The notes: a model not told the origin generated them from the sequence alone. 64,000 nt of DNA from Chondrus crispus (GCF_000350225.1 NW_005179008.1:1-64000), one strand, 5' to 3'; counted from the first letter of the stretch, positions 43,950-54,252 are shown. Made by a program: numbers and translations.

Positions 43950-45276
43950 CGCCCCTTCCCGTTCGGTTGCGGGGGCGCAGCGTTCGGGGTTCGTCTTATG
44001 CCTAGCGCCCCTCGCCATCCGTTGGCGAGGGCGCGACTCCTGGCGAACATTCTTATCCTATGCGCGACCTCGTCGTCGGTAGGGAGGCAAAGGAAACGTG
44101 CGGCGCTCGTCTCCATTCTTCGCGCCCCTCGCCATTCGGGGCGAGGGCTCAGCGCGCTGTATTCGTCTTATCCGCCCGGTGCTCCTCGCCATGCAGGATC
44201 GAGGGCGCCGGGCGCGCGACGATCGCATTTCTTCACGTCCCGCCCCTTCGTCGTCCGGGAGCGGGGCACATCAAACGCCTTTGCCTCGCGCGTCCCTCGC
44301 CATCGGGGCGAGGGCGCGGCGCGAGCGGCACTCGTGTTCTTGTCCACGCGCACCCCTCGTCCTCCGTTGCGACGGCGCGGGCGCTCGACGAAAGTCCTTT
44401 TCTTCGCGCTCCTCGCCACCGGTGGCGAGGACGCGGCTCGAGTGCGCCATTTGTCTCCTTGTCGGCGCGCCCCTCGCCATCAGGGCGAGGGGACGGACGC
44501 GTGGACGTACGTATTCTTCTGCACGCGCCGAACGTCTTCCTTTCTTCGCGCGACGAACGTCCTGATACTTCGCGTCCCTCGCCATCCGGGCGAGGGCGCG
44601 GCGCGAGCGGCATTCGTGTTCTTGGACGCGCGCGCCCCTCGCCATCGGGGCGAGGGGGTGGACCCGTGGACGTACGTCCTCTTCTTCGCGGCGCCGTTCG
44701 TCTTTTGGTCCGTGCGCTCCCCTCGCCATCGGTGGCGAGGGCGCCGCGCGCGCGACGTCCTTCCTCTTCCTCGTTCTCGTCCCTCGCCACCGGTGGCGAG
44801 GGCAAAACGCGAACGGCATTCGTCTTCTTGTCTTCGTGCTCCTCGCCATCGGGGGCGGGGGTGCGACCGTGCGCGACATTTGTCTTCTTGTCTGCGCGCC
44901 CCCTCGCCATCGGGGCGAGGGCGCGGCCGCGCGGCATTCGCCTTCTTCTTCGCTCGCGCCTTCCGCCATCGGTTGCGGGGGCGCAAGCGCACGGCGAACG
45001 TCTTCTTGTTCGCGCCCCTCGCCATCGGGGCGAGGGGACGGACACTCGACGACCGTTCCTTTCTTGTTCGCGCGTCCCTCCTCATCCGTGGCGAGGGCGC
45101 AGCGTGCAGACTTCGTCTTATCCTTCGGGCGCCCCTCGCCATTCAGGGGCGAGGGCACAGCGCCTGAAGGCGGTTCTTGTCCTTCGCGTCCCTCGCCATT
45201 CGTGGCGGGGGCGCGGCGCGCAGCGCGCGTTCTCCTTCATTCCTCCCGCGTCCCTCGCCATTCGGGGCGAGGCCGC
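43950..45276. repeat. Array of about 21 GC-rich hairpin repeats, period about 59 bp
   Basis: A core like GCGCCCCTCGCCATC then GGGGCGAGGGCGC recurs near 44005, 44121, 44181, 44241, 44290, 44349, 44407, 44466, 44572, 44630, 44715, 44779, 44838, 44896, 44957, 45011, 45071, 45130, 45188 and 45249, with a degenerate copy at about 43950. Each core folds as CCCTCGCC paired to GGCGAGGG around a 3-7 base loop. Sequences between cores (about 30 bp) are looser but related (TTCGTCTTCTTGTTCGCG-like). Several copies show paired changes, such as GCTCCTCGCC with loop changes. This is a minisatellite whose unit is a hairpin; long frames over it are by-products. Confidence 0.88.
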
Positions 45277-46384
45277 AGCCTTCGCGGGTGCGGTGACGTT
45301 CCTCCATCAAAGGCGCTGTCGTTTCGTCCGACGCCAAAGTAGACGGTGGTGGTTGGTATCCCGCTCGTCGGGGCGTGTCGGTCGTGCGACACGCGCTCGG
45401 CGCCGTGCACGTGCGATCCGTGCCACCCGTCTGCCCAGGGCAATGTCCACCACTCAACATTTTTGGTTTCGGGGTAGGGCGGCGATGTCGACGCCGTCGC
45501 TCTCCGGCGTCCGATCGCGTACGGTGTCGCCGGGAGAGCTGCGCGTCAGGAGCGCGGCGTCGTTGGCGCCTCCGAGGAGTGTGGTACGGTCCGTCTGGCG
45601 GGTCGGACCGGGGTTACGTTTGGCCGTCCCGCTTAGCATTGCGTGTTTCGCATGCCGACGTGCATACGTTTGCTCACGTGAGTTGCCCATTTGTTTTTCA
45701 CGACTAATTTTCCGTTAATTTTCTCTTGCCCGTAGGGGCAGATTGACACCGAGCGAGCGGTGCACTGTGTGGGTTTGCCGCACTGTACGCCCAAGCATCC
45801 ATAATTTTTCCATTTTCTTACACCTCGTCCACCGGTTCCGTCGTGACCGGGTCGGGGGTATGACAGTGTAATTTCTCCCTGCCCCAATGTTTTGCGTATT
45901 AGCCGTTGGGAGGGTGGCTCGGTGTCGCCTCCGGGGCCCCTATCCTCGCGAGCCACAGTGACTCTCTTCCTTCGCGCCCACGAGTTGCAGCTCCTCTCGG
46001 CAAATTGCAACGCCTTGTCTTGACTAACCCCTTCTGCGTTCCGGGGCTCGCGTGCCGTATGGAGGTGATCGCGTCGTTCGTCAGACGTCCCCTCGCCGCG
46101 GTTGACGGCCTTAACGGAACGTCCGGCGACCCTGTTTGGGGGGGGGGCGCGTCCGACCTTCGGGCTCCGAAAGGGGGTAATTGCCTTCCCCTCGAGCCGT
46201 CTGTCGTCCTCTTATCGTTGGTCATTACGAGGAACGTTCTTCGTACAGGCAGTCCGTACTGCCTTGTCGCTATGTCTCGAGTCCGTGGCGTTCGGAAGTC
46301 AAATACGGCTTGGCTTCCGAACGTACTGTTGGTCTCTTACCGCAAGGGACTACTTTAACTGCAACGGAGCGGTTGATTGTAGCC

Positions 46385-46445
46385 GAACGAGACGGTTGAG
46401 GGCCCCCCTTAAGCGTGAACGACCGCGTTCACGTCCAAGGTGAGG
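46385..46445 (-). other. Second polypurine-tract-like block of the inner element
   Basis: Minus strand reads GTGAACGCGGTCGTTCAC then GCTTAAGGGGGGCCC just after the chromodomain ORF. It parallels the true 3' end (GTGGACGCGGACGTCCAC then ACTTAAGGGGGGGCC at 41614-41650), including the small hairpin. The 4.7 kb between the two blocks may therefore be a later addition. Confidence 0.55.
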
Positions 46446-46699
46446 TCCCTGCCGGTGCGCCTCCGGAGGCGTTGGGCGTAACGAGACACCAACTCCTCCG
46501 GGACGTGAGTCCGTGTGGTCCAGGTGGGCGTGTCGTAATCCGCCCACTTGATGAGGAACTCCGTAGTTCCGTCCTCCATGGCCCGATGCCGGAGTAGTCG
46601 CTCGACAGCGTACTGCGTGTCCTCGGTGACCTTGTCGGCAAGGTCCCCCGGGGTTGTTGTACTCGCCCGTGGCAAGTCCGTCGGCGGTGGCGCGTACAC
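46409..46699 (-). CDS. Chromodomain ORF (integrase C-terminus remnant)
   Basis: The 96-codon frame contains a chromodomain: TQYAVERLLRHRAMEDGTTE, FLIKWADYDTPTWTTRTHVP, EELVSRYAQRL (residues about 28-75), matching the Y-x-VE-x-IL...L-x-KW-x-GY...TWE-x-x-x-x-L layout, with Trp-Thr where Trp-Glu is usual. In chromoviruses this domain sits at the integrase C-terminus and targets chromatin. Here the upstream integrase is missing, so it is either a remnant or part of a fused gag product. The stop lies just before the internal polypurine-like block. Confidence 0.65.
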   Translation of the reverse strand: MYAPPPTDLPRASTTTPGDLADKVTEDTQYAVERLLRHRAMEDGTTEFLIKWADYDTPTWTTRTHVPEELVSRYAQRLRRRTGRDLTLDVNAVVHA

Positions 46700-47143
46700 G
46701 CAGCGGTCTGCGGAGACGCGTTCGGTGACACCATCACGACCGATCGTGATGGTTCGAGTGCCTTCCGTCGGCGGCGGGCACTTGGCCGGGGGTCGTCCGT
46801 ACCGATCCCTGCCTTCTCGACGAGTGTCCTCTCTGCGGAACTAGGTAGGCTAGCTTCTGCCTCCCCGGCTAAATCGGTCAAGTCTGTGAGGTGTAGCGCA
46901 TGTGAGATCCCCTCGGCGACACGGCGTTCGGAAGGATTTTCGGGGCGTGTTGCATCGGCACACGCCTGACGCTCTATCTTGTGCACGGGGCTTACGGAAG
47001 CCTCGGTGCCTTCACGGTCGGTCCGTGGCATCTGACCTACGGAGGTCAGGGTATCTTCTCTTACGGTAACACGCGCCGGGCTGACGGAATCCTGGGCGCC
47101 TTCGCGTTCTTTGCAGATGGTGGTCGCCACCAGACCCACGGGG

Positions 47144-48883
47144 TTATCGGTGGGTTCTTGTGGGGCGTGCCTCCTCATCGGTGAGTTGGGGCACGCGAGG
47201 CGGAGCGCCGCCTCCATCTCGATGCGAGATGTCGAGCTCCGCGACCGGGTGGTCCGTACCACCGGGCGCCCTTGGAGTGTGGGCGTACGCGGTAGCGAAG
47301 CGTCCGGTCGACCTTGATGACGATGGCGTGGGAGGTCGGCCTCCCACGGGCTTGTAGCCTCGCGTAATGAGGACAGGGTCGGCCTGCTCCTCATGTTCTC
47401 CTATGTGGAGGGATGCCGCAGGCGAACTTGTCCCATGCGACCTCGGGGTTCGATTCTCCCTCGCTGCCAGTTTCGGATCCGGCAGCGGCAAACCGCGCCG
47501 AGCGCGGCACGTTGTGAGTCCCGCCATCGCGATACGGCGGATCGTTGGAACGTCTGTCTTCTGTTGTCCGGGCAATCATTGGACCGTCTCAGCCACTGCG
47601 GCCCGGGTCGCAGGGGCTAGTCCGCTTAAGAATTCGTGTAGCGTACGGACGTGTACCGGACCGGTGTGCGCGGTGAGATCCATCGGCTGATAGCCGCCGC
47701 AGCCGGGATCGAAAGAGAGAATCGGTTGTCCTGATCCGCGGGCGGTATCTCCGCATCTTTTGTCGTCCACGTACGGTACGCGTGTCATCTATCGCATGTC
47801 TCCGGCGACATGCGGTAGGGCTTGGGTCTCGGACGCGAAATTCGCGTCCGTCTTGGGGCTGCGCTGCCCAATGACCCGACTGGTGTCGGCACCAGTCGGG
47901 CTCCCTTCTTGCGCATCGGACGCGTTCGGAGGTACAGTGGCACCGGGCCCTCTCAGGGGGGCTAAGGGCGACCTTTCGGCCGATGCCTGTTCCATCTTAC
48001 GAACGCGCCTGACGGGGTGATGGGTAGTGTACGTACGTCTTCCGGACCGGGGTGCGCGGTGTAATCCACCGGCGGGTAGCCGCCCCGGCGAGGATCGACG
48101 GAGAACATGGGTTCTTCGGATCCGCGAGCGGCTCCTCCACGGTCCTGGTCGTTCCCGTACGGTACCTGTCGCAAACGCCGCATGCTTCCGGGGGCATGCG
48201 GCAGAGCTTGAGTCTCGGACGCGAAGTTCGCGTCCGCCGTTGGTTTGATATCCTCCGCGCTCCGACTGGTGACGGCACCAGTCGGAGGCCACTCCTGCGC
48301 ATCGGACGCGCCCGGAGGAACAGTGGCACCGGGCCCTCTCGGGGGGGGTCTCCGGGCGACCTTACGGCCGAGTCCTGTTCTATCTTACGAACGCGCCTGA
48401 CGCGTCGAGTTGAGTTCTGCAGCCGTATGCGCGAACGCTCCCATCTGTTCGGCAGATGGGGAAGGCTGCGTGTCCCGTCGTACCCCGGAGTTCGTACTCG
48501 CGGGTCGACCTGCAACGTCCGCCGTACGGGTCTCGATGCGCGCGTCCTCGACCAACACAAGACCGAGTGCAACTGGTCGGCGAGCGCGCGCAGGCTCTCC
48601 CAGGACTGAGTCACGCGCTCAACTTTCCTTCGTGGAGAGAGCGCGACTCGTCAGGACAGCGGGCGTAGACCTGGCCGGTCACGTCGACACGAATGGATGT
48701 CCGGACATCCTCGATATACTCCGCGATGCGTTCGTACAGCGCGCAAGCGCGTCCTTCTGAGTAGTCCGGCGACGGTTCGCGATCCCGAGGACCTGCGGCG
48801 CCGTCGTCGGATCGGATGCGTAGCGCGGACGCCTGCATATCGGTCGGTGCGGAGTGGACCGAGGGTTCGGACCCTTCGCTCAT
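47144..48883 (-). pseudogene. Gag-like region of the inner element, frameshifted, with an internal duplication
   Basis: It starts 60 bp after the primer-binding site. The first frame (48611-48883) has an acidic Pro-rich head and ALYERIAEYIEDVRTSIRVD; a second frame continues VTQSWESLRALADQLHSVLC (about 48600), and a third carries AEQMGAF-type sequence (about 48440). These match the gag-like ORF at 11111-11632 in order. Downstream a block occurs twice (protein motifs RVPYVDDKRCGDTARGSGQP and QVPYGNDQDRGGAARGSEEP; then GGYQPMDLTAHTGPVHVRTL and GGYPPVDYTAHPGPEDVRTL). The rest to 47144 is low-complexity. No CCHC zinc knuckle was found. Several frame changes are needed, so it is probably dead. Confidence 0.55.
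47620..48405 (-). repeat. Tandem duplication of a roughly 390 bp gag segment
   Basis: Two units, about 47620-48010 and 48011-48405, align along their length (shared blocks CATGCGGYAGRGCTTGRGTC, GGCACCAGTCGG, GTGGCACCGGGCCCTCTC and CATCTTACGAACGCGCCTGA, allowing a few changes). About 390 bp corresponds to 130 codons. Confidence 0.75.
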
Positions 48884-48942
48884 CTCGACGCATACGGACG
48901 CGGAGGAAATCGGCCGTCATCTCGGAACGATCGTAGAGTCTT

Positions 48943-48958
48943 CTAGGTCGGGAGACCA
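48943..48958 (-). other. Primer-binding site of the inner element
   Basis: Minus strand TGGTCTCCCGACCTAG, one base from the 5' LTR; the same 16-mer is used by the outer element and by the element at 11.7 kb. Confidence 0.85.
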
Positions 48959-48959
48959 C

Positions 48960-49587
48960 TGTAGTATAAACACCCCCAACGGAGGGGGGTGTATACTCAG
49001 CTCGTGCGGAGACCTCGATCGGCGGGAAGACGGGAAGCAACCCCAGCTAAGGGAACCGGGCGAGCCCGGGGTAGCAGTGGTAGAGCGGGTAACGGTCGGG
49101 GACGCGCGCACGCGCGGGCCGATGTACGCCTCGACGCCCCGGCGCAGCGCTGGGTGACGTACCAGCGCTGACGGGCGGAGGCGGATCTAGGCTCGCTCGC
49201 GTGCTCGCGCGTCCCCTGCCCGCTCGGTTCCTAACTAGATACGGGCTAGTGGGAACCCGTTCTAGAATAGGCGGGGCGAGCTTGACCAAAGGCGTAGGTT
49301 CTGGACAAGCTCGTGCTTGTCCTCCCCCCACCGCCGTCGCTCGCTCACGTATTTAATGTACAAGTTAATCCTATCATACTACAGTACAGTACGGACTGTA
49401 CTGTAGTGCTACTGCAGTCAGCGTGGGTCGGCCCGTGCTGACTGTACACGTGTGTTACACGTATTAGCACACGTGTGCGTGCGCGCCCCGTAAACGTGTG
49501 GGCGCGTGCGGAGGTACTGTAGAGCTCGGGCTCTACAGTAGCCGATCTGATGTATATCTAATTCCGGTAAGGGGGGGTTATACTACA
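48960..49587 (-). repeat. 5' LTR of the inner element (628 bp)
   Basis: Direct repeat of 40986-41613. Hairpins at 49378-49407, 49415-49444, 49446-49476 and 49515-49540 follow one another. The insertion target duplication CCCGG (49588-49592) follows. Confidence 0.92.
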
Positions 49588-49592
49588 CCCGG

Positions 49593-50171
49593 GAGCCTTT
49601 GCGTTCTCGCCCTGTGCTACCGGTCTCACCGCCTTCACTCCCTGTCGATCCGGCCGGCCCCACTCTCCCCGTGAATGCTTCGATAAGGGCGACGAGAGCC
49701 CCCGAGTGTGAGGAGGTCAAATCCCCTTCGCGGTCTCATTCACCTCCAGTAGCCAGGTGTCACCCTCTATCAGAGACGAGAGAGGTCTCCTCGTCATCTA
49801 GCCGGACTGACAGTCTGTCCGTGCGCGCAGCCCCAGAAAGGAAGGGAAATTCTTCGTCCCTTACCCCCTTGGCTCCTCCTGCTCCGTCTTCCCCTGTGCA
49901 CGTCCCAGCTCGTCCCCCTTCTCCTGCGGCTGTTCCAGTTGCCGCCCCCTTGTTACCAATTGCCGACGCAGTCCAATCGACCAGGGGAGGTTCGACCTCC
50001 CCGCCCTCTTCAGACATCGTCAAAAAGAATGATGGCGCCGCCAGCGTTTATCGCACATTACTCCGTGCCCACGGAATAAACGAGGGGGCTCTTCGAGGGG
50101 CATCCCTTGTTGACCTGCGCTTACTGGCGCAACTTGTCGCCTCACTTCCAAAGAAAAATATCCTTGGGTAA
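49593..50171 (+). CDS. Antisense ORF of the 24 kb chromovirus, 3' part (192 codons)
   Basis: Resumes right after the second CCCGG in the same phase in which 39612-40985 stops, so excision of the inner element restores one frame of about 650 codons. This half is Ser/Pro/Ala-rich and probably disordered (PAPSSPVHVPARPPSPAAVP), ending with a helical segment (SVYRTLLRAHGINEGALRGA, SLVDLRLLAQLVASLPKKN) and a TAA at 50169-50171. Frame continuity across the junction and the lack of other stops argue that this was coding when the inner element arrived. Confidence 0.65.
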   Translation, partial: EPLRSRPVLPVSPPSLPVDPAGPTLPVNASIRATRAPECEEVKSPSRSHSPPVARCHPLSETREVSSSSSRTDSLSVRAAPERKGNSSSLTPLAPPAPSSPVHVPARPPSPAAVPVAAPLLPIADAVQSTRGGSTSPPSSDIVKKNDGAASVYRTLLRAHGINEGALRGASLVDLRLLAQLVASLPKKNILG

Positions 50172-52413
50172 ATCGTCCCATTGACCCCTTACCGATGGTA
50201 GCGTCCTGCCGATCCATGTTCGGATCATTGTCCTCTGAGAGTGTCGTCCCCTCGTCGACACTTCCCTTCGTTCCACCAAAAATAAATGGCATTTCCGTCT
50301 CCTATCAACTTCCTCCTCTTTTTTTATACGCCCCGTCGCTGCGGTCGCATCTTCTTCTCTCCACTTTCCGTCTCTTTTCCTCGTTACTGTCTCCCTTCTC
50401 TTATCCACTTTCCTTCTCTTTTCCTCGTTACCGTCTCCCTTCTCTTATCCACTTTCCTTCTCTTTTCCATGACGTGCATCCCCAATTCCCTTCTCTCTTT
50501 TTTTTGAAAGTCCTCCTATTTACTTCGCACAGGATGCCGTTGGATTGGTTTCTCACCTCCTTACCAGCCAGCCATACGGGACCCTCAATGAGGTTTCTTG
50601 TGAAAGTGTCCCCTGCCAGGAGTGGTTCGGCCCAATTTAGCCTGTGCACGGAGTCCGATGACATCCCACCTCGACGTCTAGTGAGAGGGCGGGAGGATCC
50701 TCCGGTCAATCCCTCTCCTCCTTTTTGACAGCAATTCCGCAACTTGCGCTACCTCTTTTGAATCCAGCCGGGGCCGTGCTCCCTGCAGTAAAAACTCATA
50801 TATACGCAATCCTCTGACATACTGAGAGCCTTTCGTCCTGAACTTGAAATTGATTTCATCCATCCCCACATTGTCCGTCTCCGTTACTTGATTCTTCTGC
50901 CACTGCAGGTCTCTTGCTCTCGAAAAATTTCAAACACAGTAAAATGCAGCACATTCTGTTTCATCGTCGCTTGAACGCTGTATTTTTTGCGAGCTACACA
51001 TCAGTAGTCGTACAGATAGCAGATTGACGTATCACACTCCCTCGCGGACCTATTATTCTCCTCTCTTCCAGGGAAACAATATCTTTCATTTATACCGACC
51101 CGCATTTCCCAACGTCTTGATTCAATCTTCCACGGCTCGCCCTTCCTTCTCACGCACCAGCGGGGTTCACATGGGCTGTTGTAGGTAGCTCTGGAAACGC
51201 TTCCCTTGTATATTTTGTAGAAAACAATACGGTAGCAAGCCTTGTGTTTCGGCCTAACCAAGACAGTTTCTCCAATTCTTCATCGCGTCTACGTGCGTTG
51301 TGTTTCGGATTGGGGACATATATAGTCAAATAAAAATCGAGCGTAGCGGAGAAACATTTTTCTCTGATCCTCTATCGCGGGAGTGGTCGGTAGCGAGGTG
51401 TTCCACCTGTTGAAAATGGTGTAACAGTATAGCTGCGATCGCCACTTTGGCATTTACGGGTTGACGGCGTCTCCCCGTGAGGTAGGGAGTGTAACTTCAA
51501 CGAAGCTTCGATTTCCATTGCCCAGTTGCGTCATATCTCTTGCTGTGCGCAGGATTCCCTCATCGTCGCTTCACTTGGTTTCTGTAAGACAACCGCAAAT
51601 TATTATGCTTGCAAGTCGGTCGAACTTGCCCGTTGACCTCGCCGATCTCATAAAAACAAATAAGAAAAGAACGGCTTGTTGTGACCTGGCATCCTGATGT
51701 TCCACAATTCCCGCGAACGTCTCATGTCGGCTTCGGGGACGAAGCTGTGCGTGAAGGTTGCACTTTCCAACAACACTATCCGGCATGACACGTTTTCTTA
51801 AATTAAATTTCTCGGTGGAGTTCGGTGTCCGATTCGGCTGCACGCACTTGTCGCTATTCAACGTCAAGAGAAACGCCGCTTCAATGATCTTGCACATCGC
51901 GCAAGATTTACGGGTTAGAGCATCAGCTGTGGTTGTCCAATCCTCATCCAAATTTCGTGCGCTCATCCTGTCGCGGTATTGCTCGTCTGCGACTCGGTTC
52001 CTCCGTCCTTCGGCGGAGTCGGCGGTGAAAGGGGGCGGTGAGAACCGCGGTGTCATTGACGAAGTCTTCTGTCCTGGGCGAACCTCAGCTTGCGTCGTCG
52101 AAAATTCCCCTCATTCGTAGACCTCTTCACACGCGCGGGGCTACTTCCCAGGCTCCCACGGGCCTTTCCCATTTTTTTCTTCGACCACGGCGTGCAGCTC
52201 GGTGACACAGCGTCACGCGGGTCCTTCCCGGGTTTCATCAAAGGCCATCAACGCTCCAAGGTGCCGGATCGTCCGAAGTATGAAGCCGAATGAAACACAG
52301 CTTGATCGGACCGATCATGAGAGAGAGCCTTCCCGCACCGCCGCAAATTACCTCCTGTCCATGGCGCTCCTTCATTACTATTGTACCGTGCGTCGCGATC
52401 ATGGCGCTTCTAG
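50172..52413. other. 3' extra region of the outer element, no recognised gene
   Basis: Minus-strand frames of 60-160 codons occur (50428-50742, 50678-50869, 51001-51261, 51571-52056), some natural in composition (CYRIVFYKIYKGSVSRATYN at 51001-51261), but none matches a family. They may be pieces of a decayed third sense ORF. Confidence 0.4.
50379..50466 (+). repeat. 44 bp pyrimidine-rich tandem duplication
   Basis: Two units of CCTCGTTAC(T/C)GTCTCCCTT... start at 50379 and 50423, with a partial third copy at 50361-50378. The strand is almost pure pyrimidine, so the minus (sense) strand is purine-rich. Confidence 0.88.
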
Positions 52414-52686
52414 TTATTGCCACTCTTCCCGTTGTCTGACGACTTCCTCTCTGCCTGGCTCTCGCCGTTTCGTTGAAACTCTCGCCGTACAGTAAAGATC
52501 TCCTTCATCCGTCAGCTCCTCCTCAGCTTCGCTTTGAAGTGCGGGAATCCCGCTACGCGTGGCATCATCCGTAGTCTTGCCAAACGCATAATTGATCTTG
52601 AAGGTCATCGTCTCCTCAATGGCCCCTGCTGAGTCGTCGCACACTTGCTGACCACCCTCCGCTGTGCGGGGACGTTTCCTCGGCAT
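52414..52686 (-). CDS. Small paralogous ORF 1 in the outer element
   Basis: Ninety codons from an ATG that directly follows a T-rich tract (minus TTTTGTTTTTTA then ATG). It begins with a basic RKRPRTAE-x-GQQV motif, then an amphipathic segment (IEETMTFKINYAFGKTTDD) and an acidic EAEEELTDEGD stretch. The same layout appears in ORF 2 at 53986-54252, 1.57 kb away, so the pair arose by duplication. No known domain. Sense orientation within the retrotransposon suggests an accessory product, but coding status is unproven. Confidence 0.4.
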   Translation of the reverse strand: MPRKRPRTAEGGQQVCDDSAGAIEETMTFKINYAFGKTTDDATRSGIPALQSEAEEELTDEGDLYCTARVSTKRREPGREEVVRQREEWQ

Positions 52687-53985
52687 TAAAAAACAAAATA
52701 ATAAAAGATAACAAACAAAAAGAAGAATAGCAAAGCGAAGATAAAAAAACTGATCGTCGGTGATCGGTGAGAGCGTTGCGCGCGAGATAAGAGAACTGCA
52801 GGAGGGTAAGTGTCTGCTGCAACCGACGGTATTCTCGGCATCCCCTCAGTTAGGCTGTGCTCCCTCGATCCGCGGTCTCATCGCACGGAATAGCGTCTCC
52901 CTCCTCTGGCTTGTGAGTGTTGTCGAGGGTTAACGTCGCTCTCCTTTTTCGACATCTCGTACGGGACGATCGTGTTCCCCTTTTCCCTGTTTACAACTTC
53001 GCGTGGTGGCGGGTACGGACTTGTGCGCGCTGTTTGCACCCCTCTATTTTTGTCTAAGTACCCGGCGCCTCGTGCGCTCCATCCGACATGCCTTCCTAAA
53101 TTTTGCTTCAAAATTCCCGATGTGGTTCTGTGTTCCACTTGGGCATCGCGACACTTGTCGATTTGCACAGGAGGGAGTTGCGGTGTACTCGGAGGTGTCC
53201 CGCGGCTTACGCGATGGGCCATCCAACGACAACTGCCTGCCCTTCGGACCCTCCCTTCGCATCGTGGTGCATCTCTTCATCCTCAAGAGGTACGCCTCGC
53301 CACGCCTCCAACACTCATTCCTGCCAATACCTCAGCTCCGTCGCACATCTCATCATCCACTTCCTCCTGCTTCGCCTTGCCAGCATGCGTATGCACCTCA
53401 GCCACATCCTTTAGACCCCTTCTCCCTCGACTCAAAGATAACCCACTCGTCCGTCTGACGCACCCCCATGTCCACCGTCGAGGACAGTACTCTGCACCTC
53501 CTTTCCCTGTTGCCCCCCACAGTATCAGCGAGAATAGCCCACTTGCGCGGGATATTCGGGTGTATAGCATTCGCGACCGACACAGCTTGATCGGTAGGCC
53601 TGCACACGCGACTGCGGAACCACGCTTGTTCCTTCACTTACCCCCTTTCCAATGCGTTCCGCTCTCCCATTTATGCTGCCGTCTGGTTGCCACCAGACAC
53701 TTCCTCAATCACCCACAGCCCTTCAACCAGCCGTCGGCCATTTCAGCCCTTCTCCAACGACACGAAGTACGCCCCTCCGGGAAGCTCTGCCTTAGTCTCA
53801 TCGTCGTGCGCGGTCACTCGTCGAGCACACGTCTTCCGTACTCCGTCCTGTCTCACGGCGTTTGCTACATACTTATATATTTTTCTAATCTAACTAATGT
53901 CACCTGGTTGGCCATCAACGTCGTGCATCCAATTTCCTTTTTTTCTTCTTGTAAGTGGACGACTTGGTTCACCTTCCTCATTCTC

Positions 53986-54252
53986 TTAGGGGCCCCGGAC
54001 GTTGCCCGGGGCTGTGTCTTCGACATCAAAAAAATATATAAACAAAAAGAAACAGAACCGAAGCAAAGAAAAGGAATAGAAAATAAGAGAGAGGTCTTCG
54101 TTATGACCCGGTGAGAATCCCGCGACGCGGGTGTCGGCCGTAACCTTGTCGAAGGCGGAATTGATCTCGAAGATTATCGCCTCTTCAACGTCCTCCTTCG
54201 GCTCCTCGTAAACTTGCTGACCGACCTCCGCGGTACGGGGTCGTGTCCCCAA
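53986..54252 (-). CDS. Small paralogous ORF 2 in the outer element
   Basis: Eighty-eight codons. It shares with ORF 1 TRPRTAEVGQQV, then VEEAIIFEINSAFDKVTADT, and GFSPGHNED in place of GIPALQSEA; after that the two diverge and this one ends hydrophobic (LLRFCFFLFIYFF) because it runs into a T-rich tract that is probably non-coding. Its start is preceded on the minus strand by TATTATTTTTCAG, a good 3' splice-site look-alike, so it may be an exon of a spliced message. Function unknown. Confidence 0.4.
   Translation of the reverse strand: MGTRPRTAEVGQQVYEEPKEDVEEAIIFEINSAFDKVTADTRVAGFSPGHNEDLSLIFYSFSLLRFCFFLFIYFFDVEDTAPGNVRGP

Larger units (their letters stand above)
40986..49587 (-). mobile_element. 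Inner 8,602 bp LTR retrotransposon, non-autonomous chromovirus derivative
   Basis: The 628 bp LTRs (40986-41613 and 48960-49587) both start TGTAGTATAA and end TTATACTACA and differ at about three bases by eye. The target duplication CCCGG lies at 40981-40985 and 49588-49592. The element reads minus: 5' LTR, primer-binding site one base in, gag-like frames with an internal duplication, a chromodomain ORF, a polypurine-like site, then 4.7 kb of GC-rich DNA with a hairpin array, and a second polypurine tract before the 3' LTR. I found no protease, RT, RNase H or integrase core, so movement would need enzymes from elsewhere. Confidence 0.92.

Noticed and set aside
43950..45276. CRISPR-like array of palindromic repeats with spacers
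   Set aside because: Repeats vary in sequence, spacers are related to each other, the setting is a eukaryotic LTR element and no cas genes exist. It is a hairpin minisatellite.
43998..45718. Long plus-strand frames (389 and 552 codons) and minus frames over the hairpin array
   Set aside because: They are Arg/Ala/Pro-rich translations of the repeat on every frame; the 59 bp period moves the frame from unit to unit.
40986..49587. A reverse transcriptase in the inner element
   Set aside because: No YxDD, DTGA, HHCC or DDE motif could be found in any frame of the interior; only gag-like and chromodomain sequence is supported.
52972..54114. 380-codon plus-strand ORF in the outer element
   Set aside because: It overlaps the sense ORF 2 start region and T-rich tracts, has low-information composition and ends in a Lys-rich translation of an A-rich tract. 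It may be open by chance.
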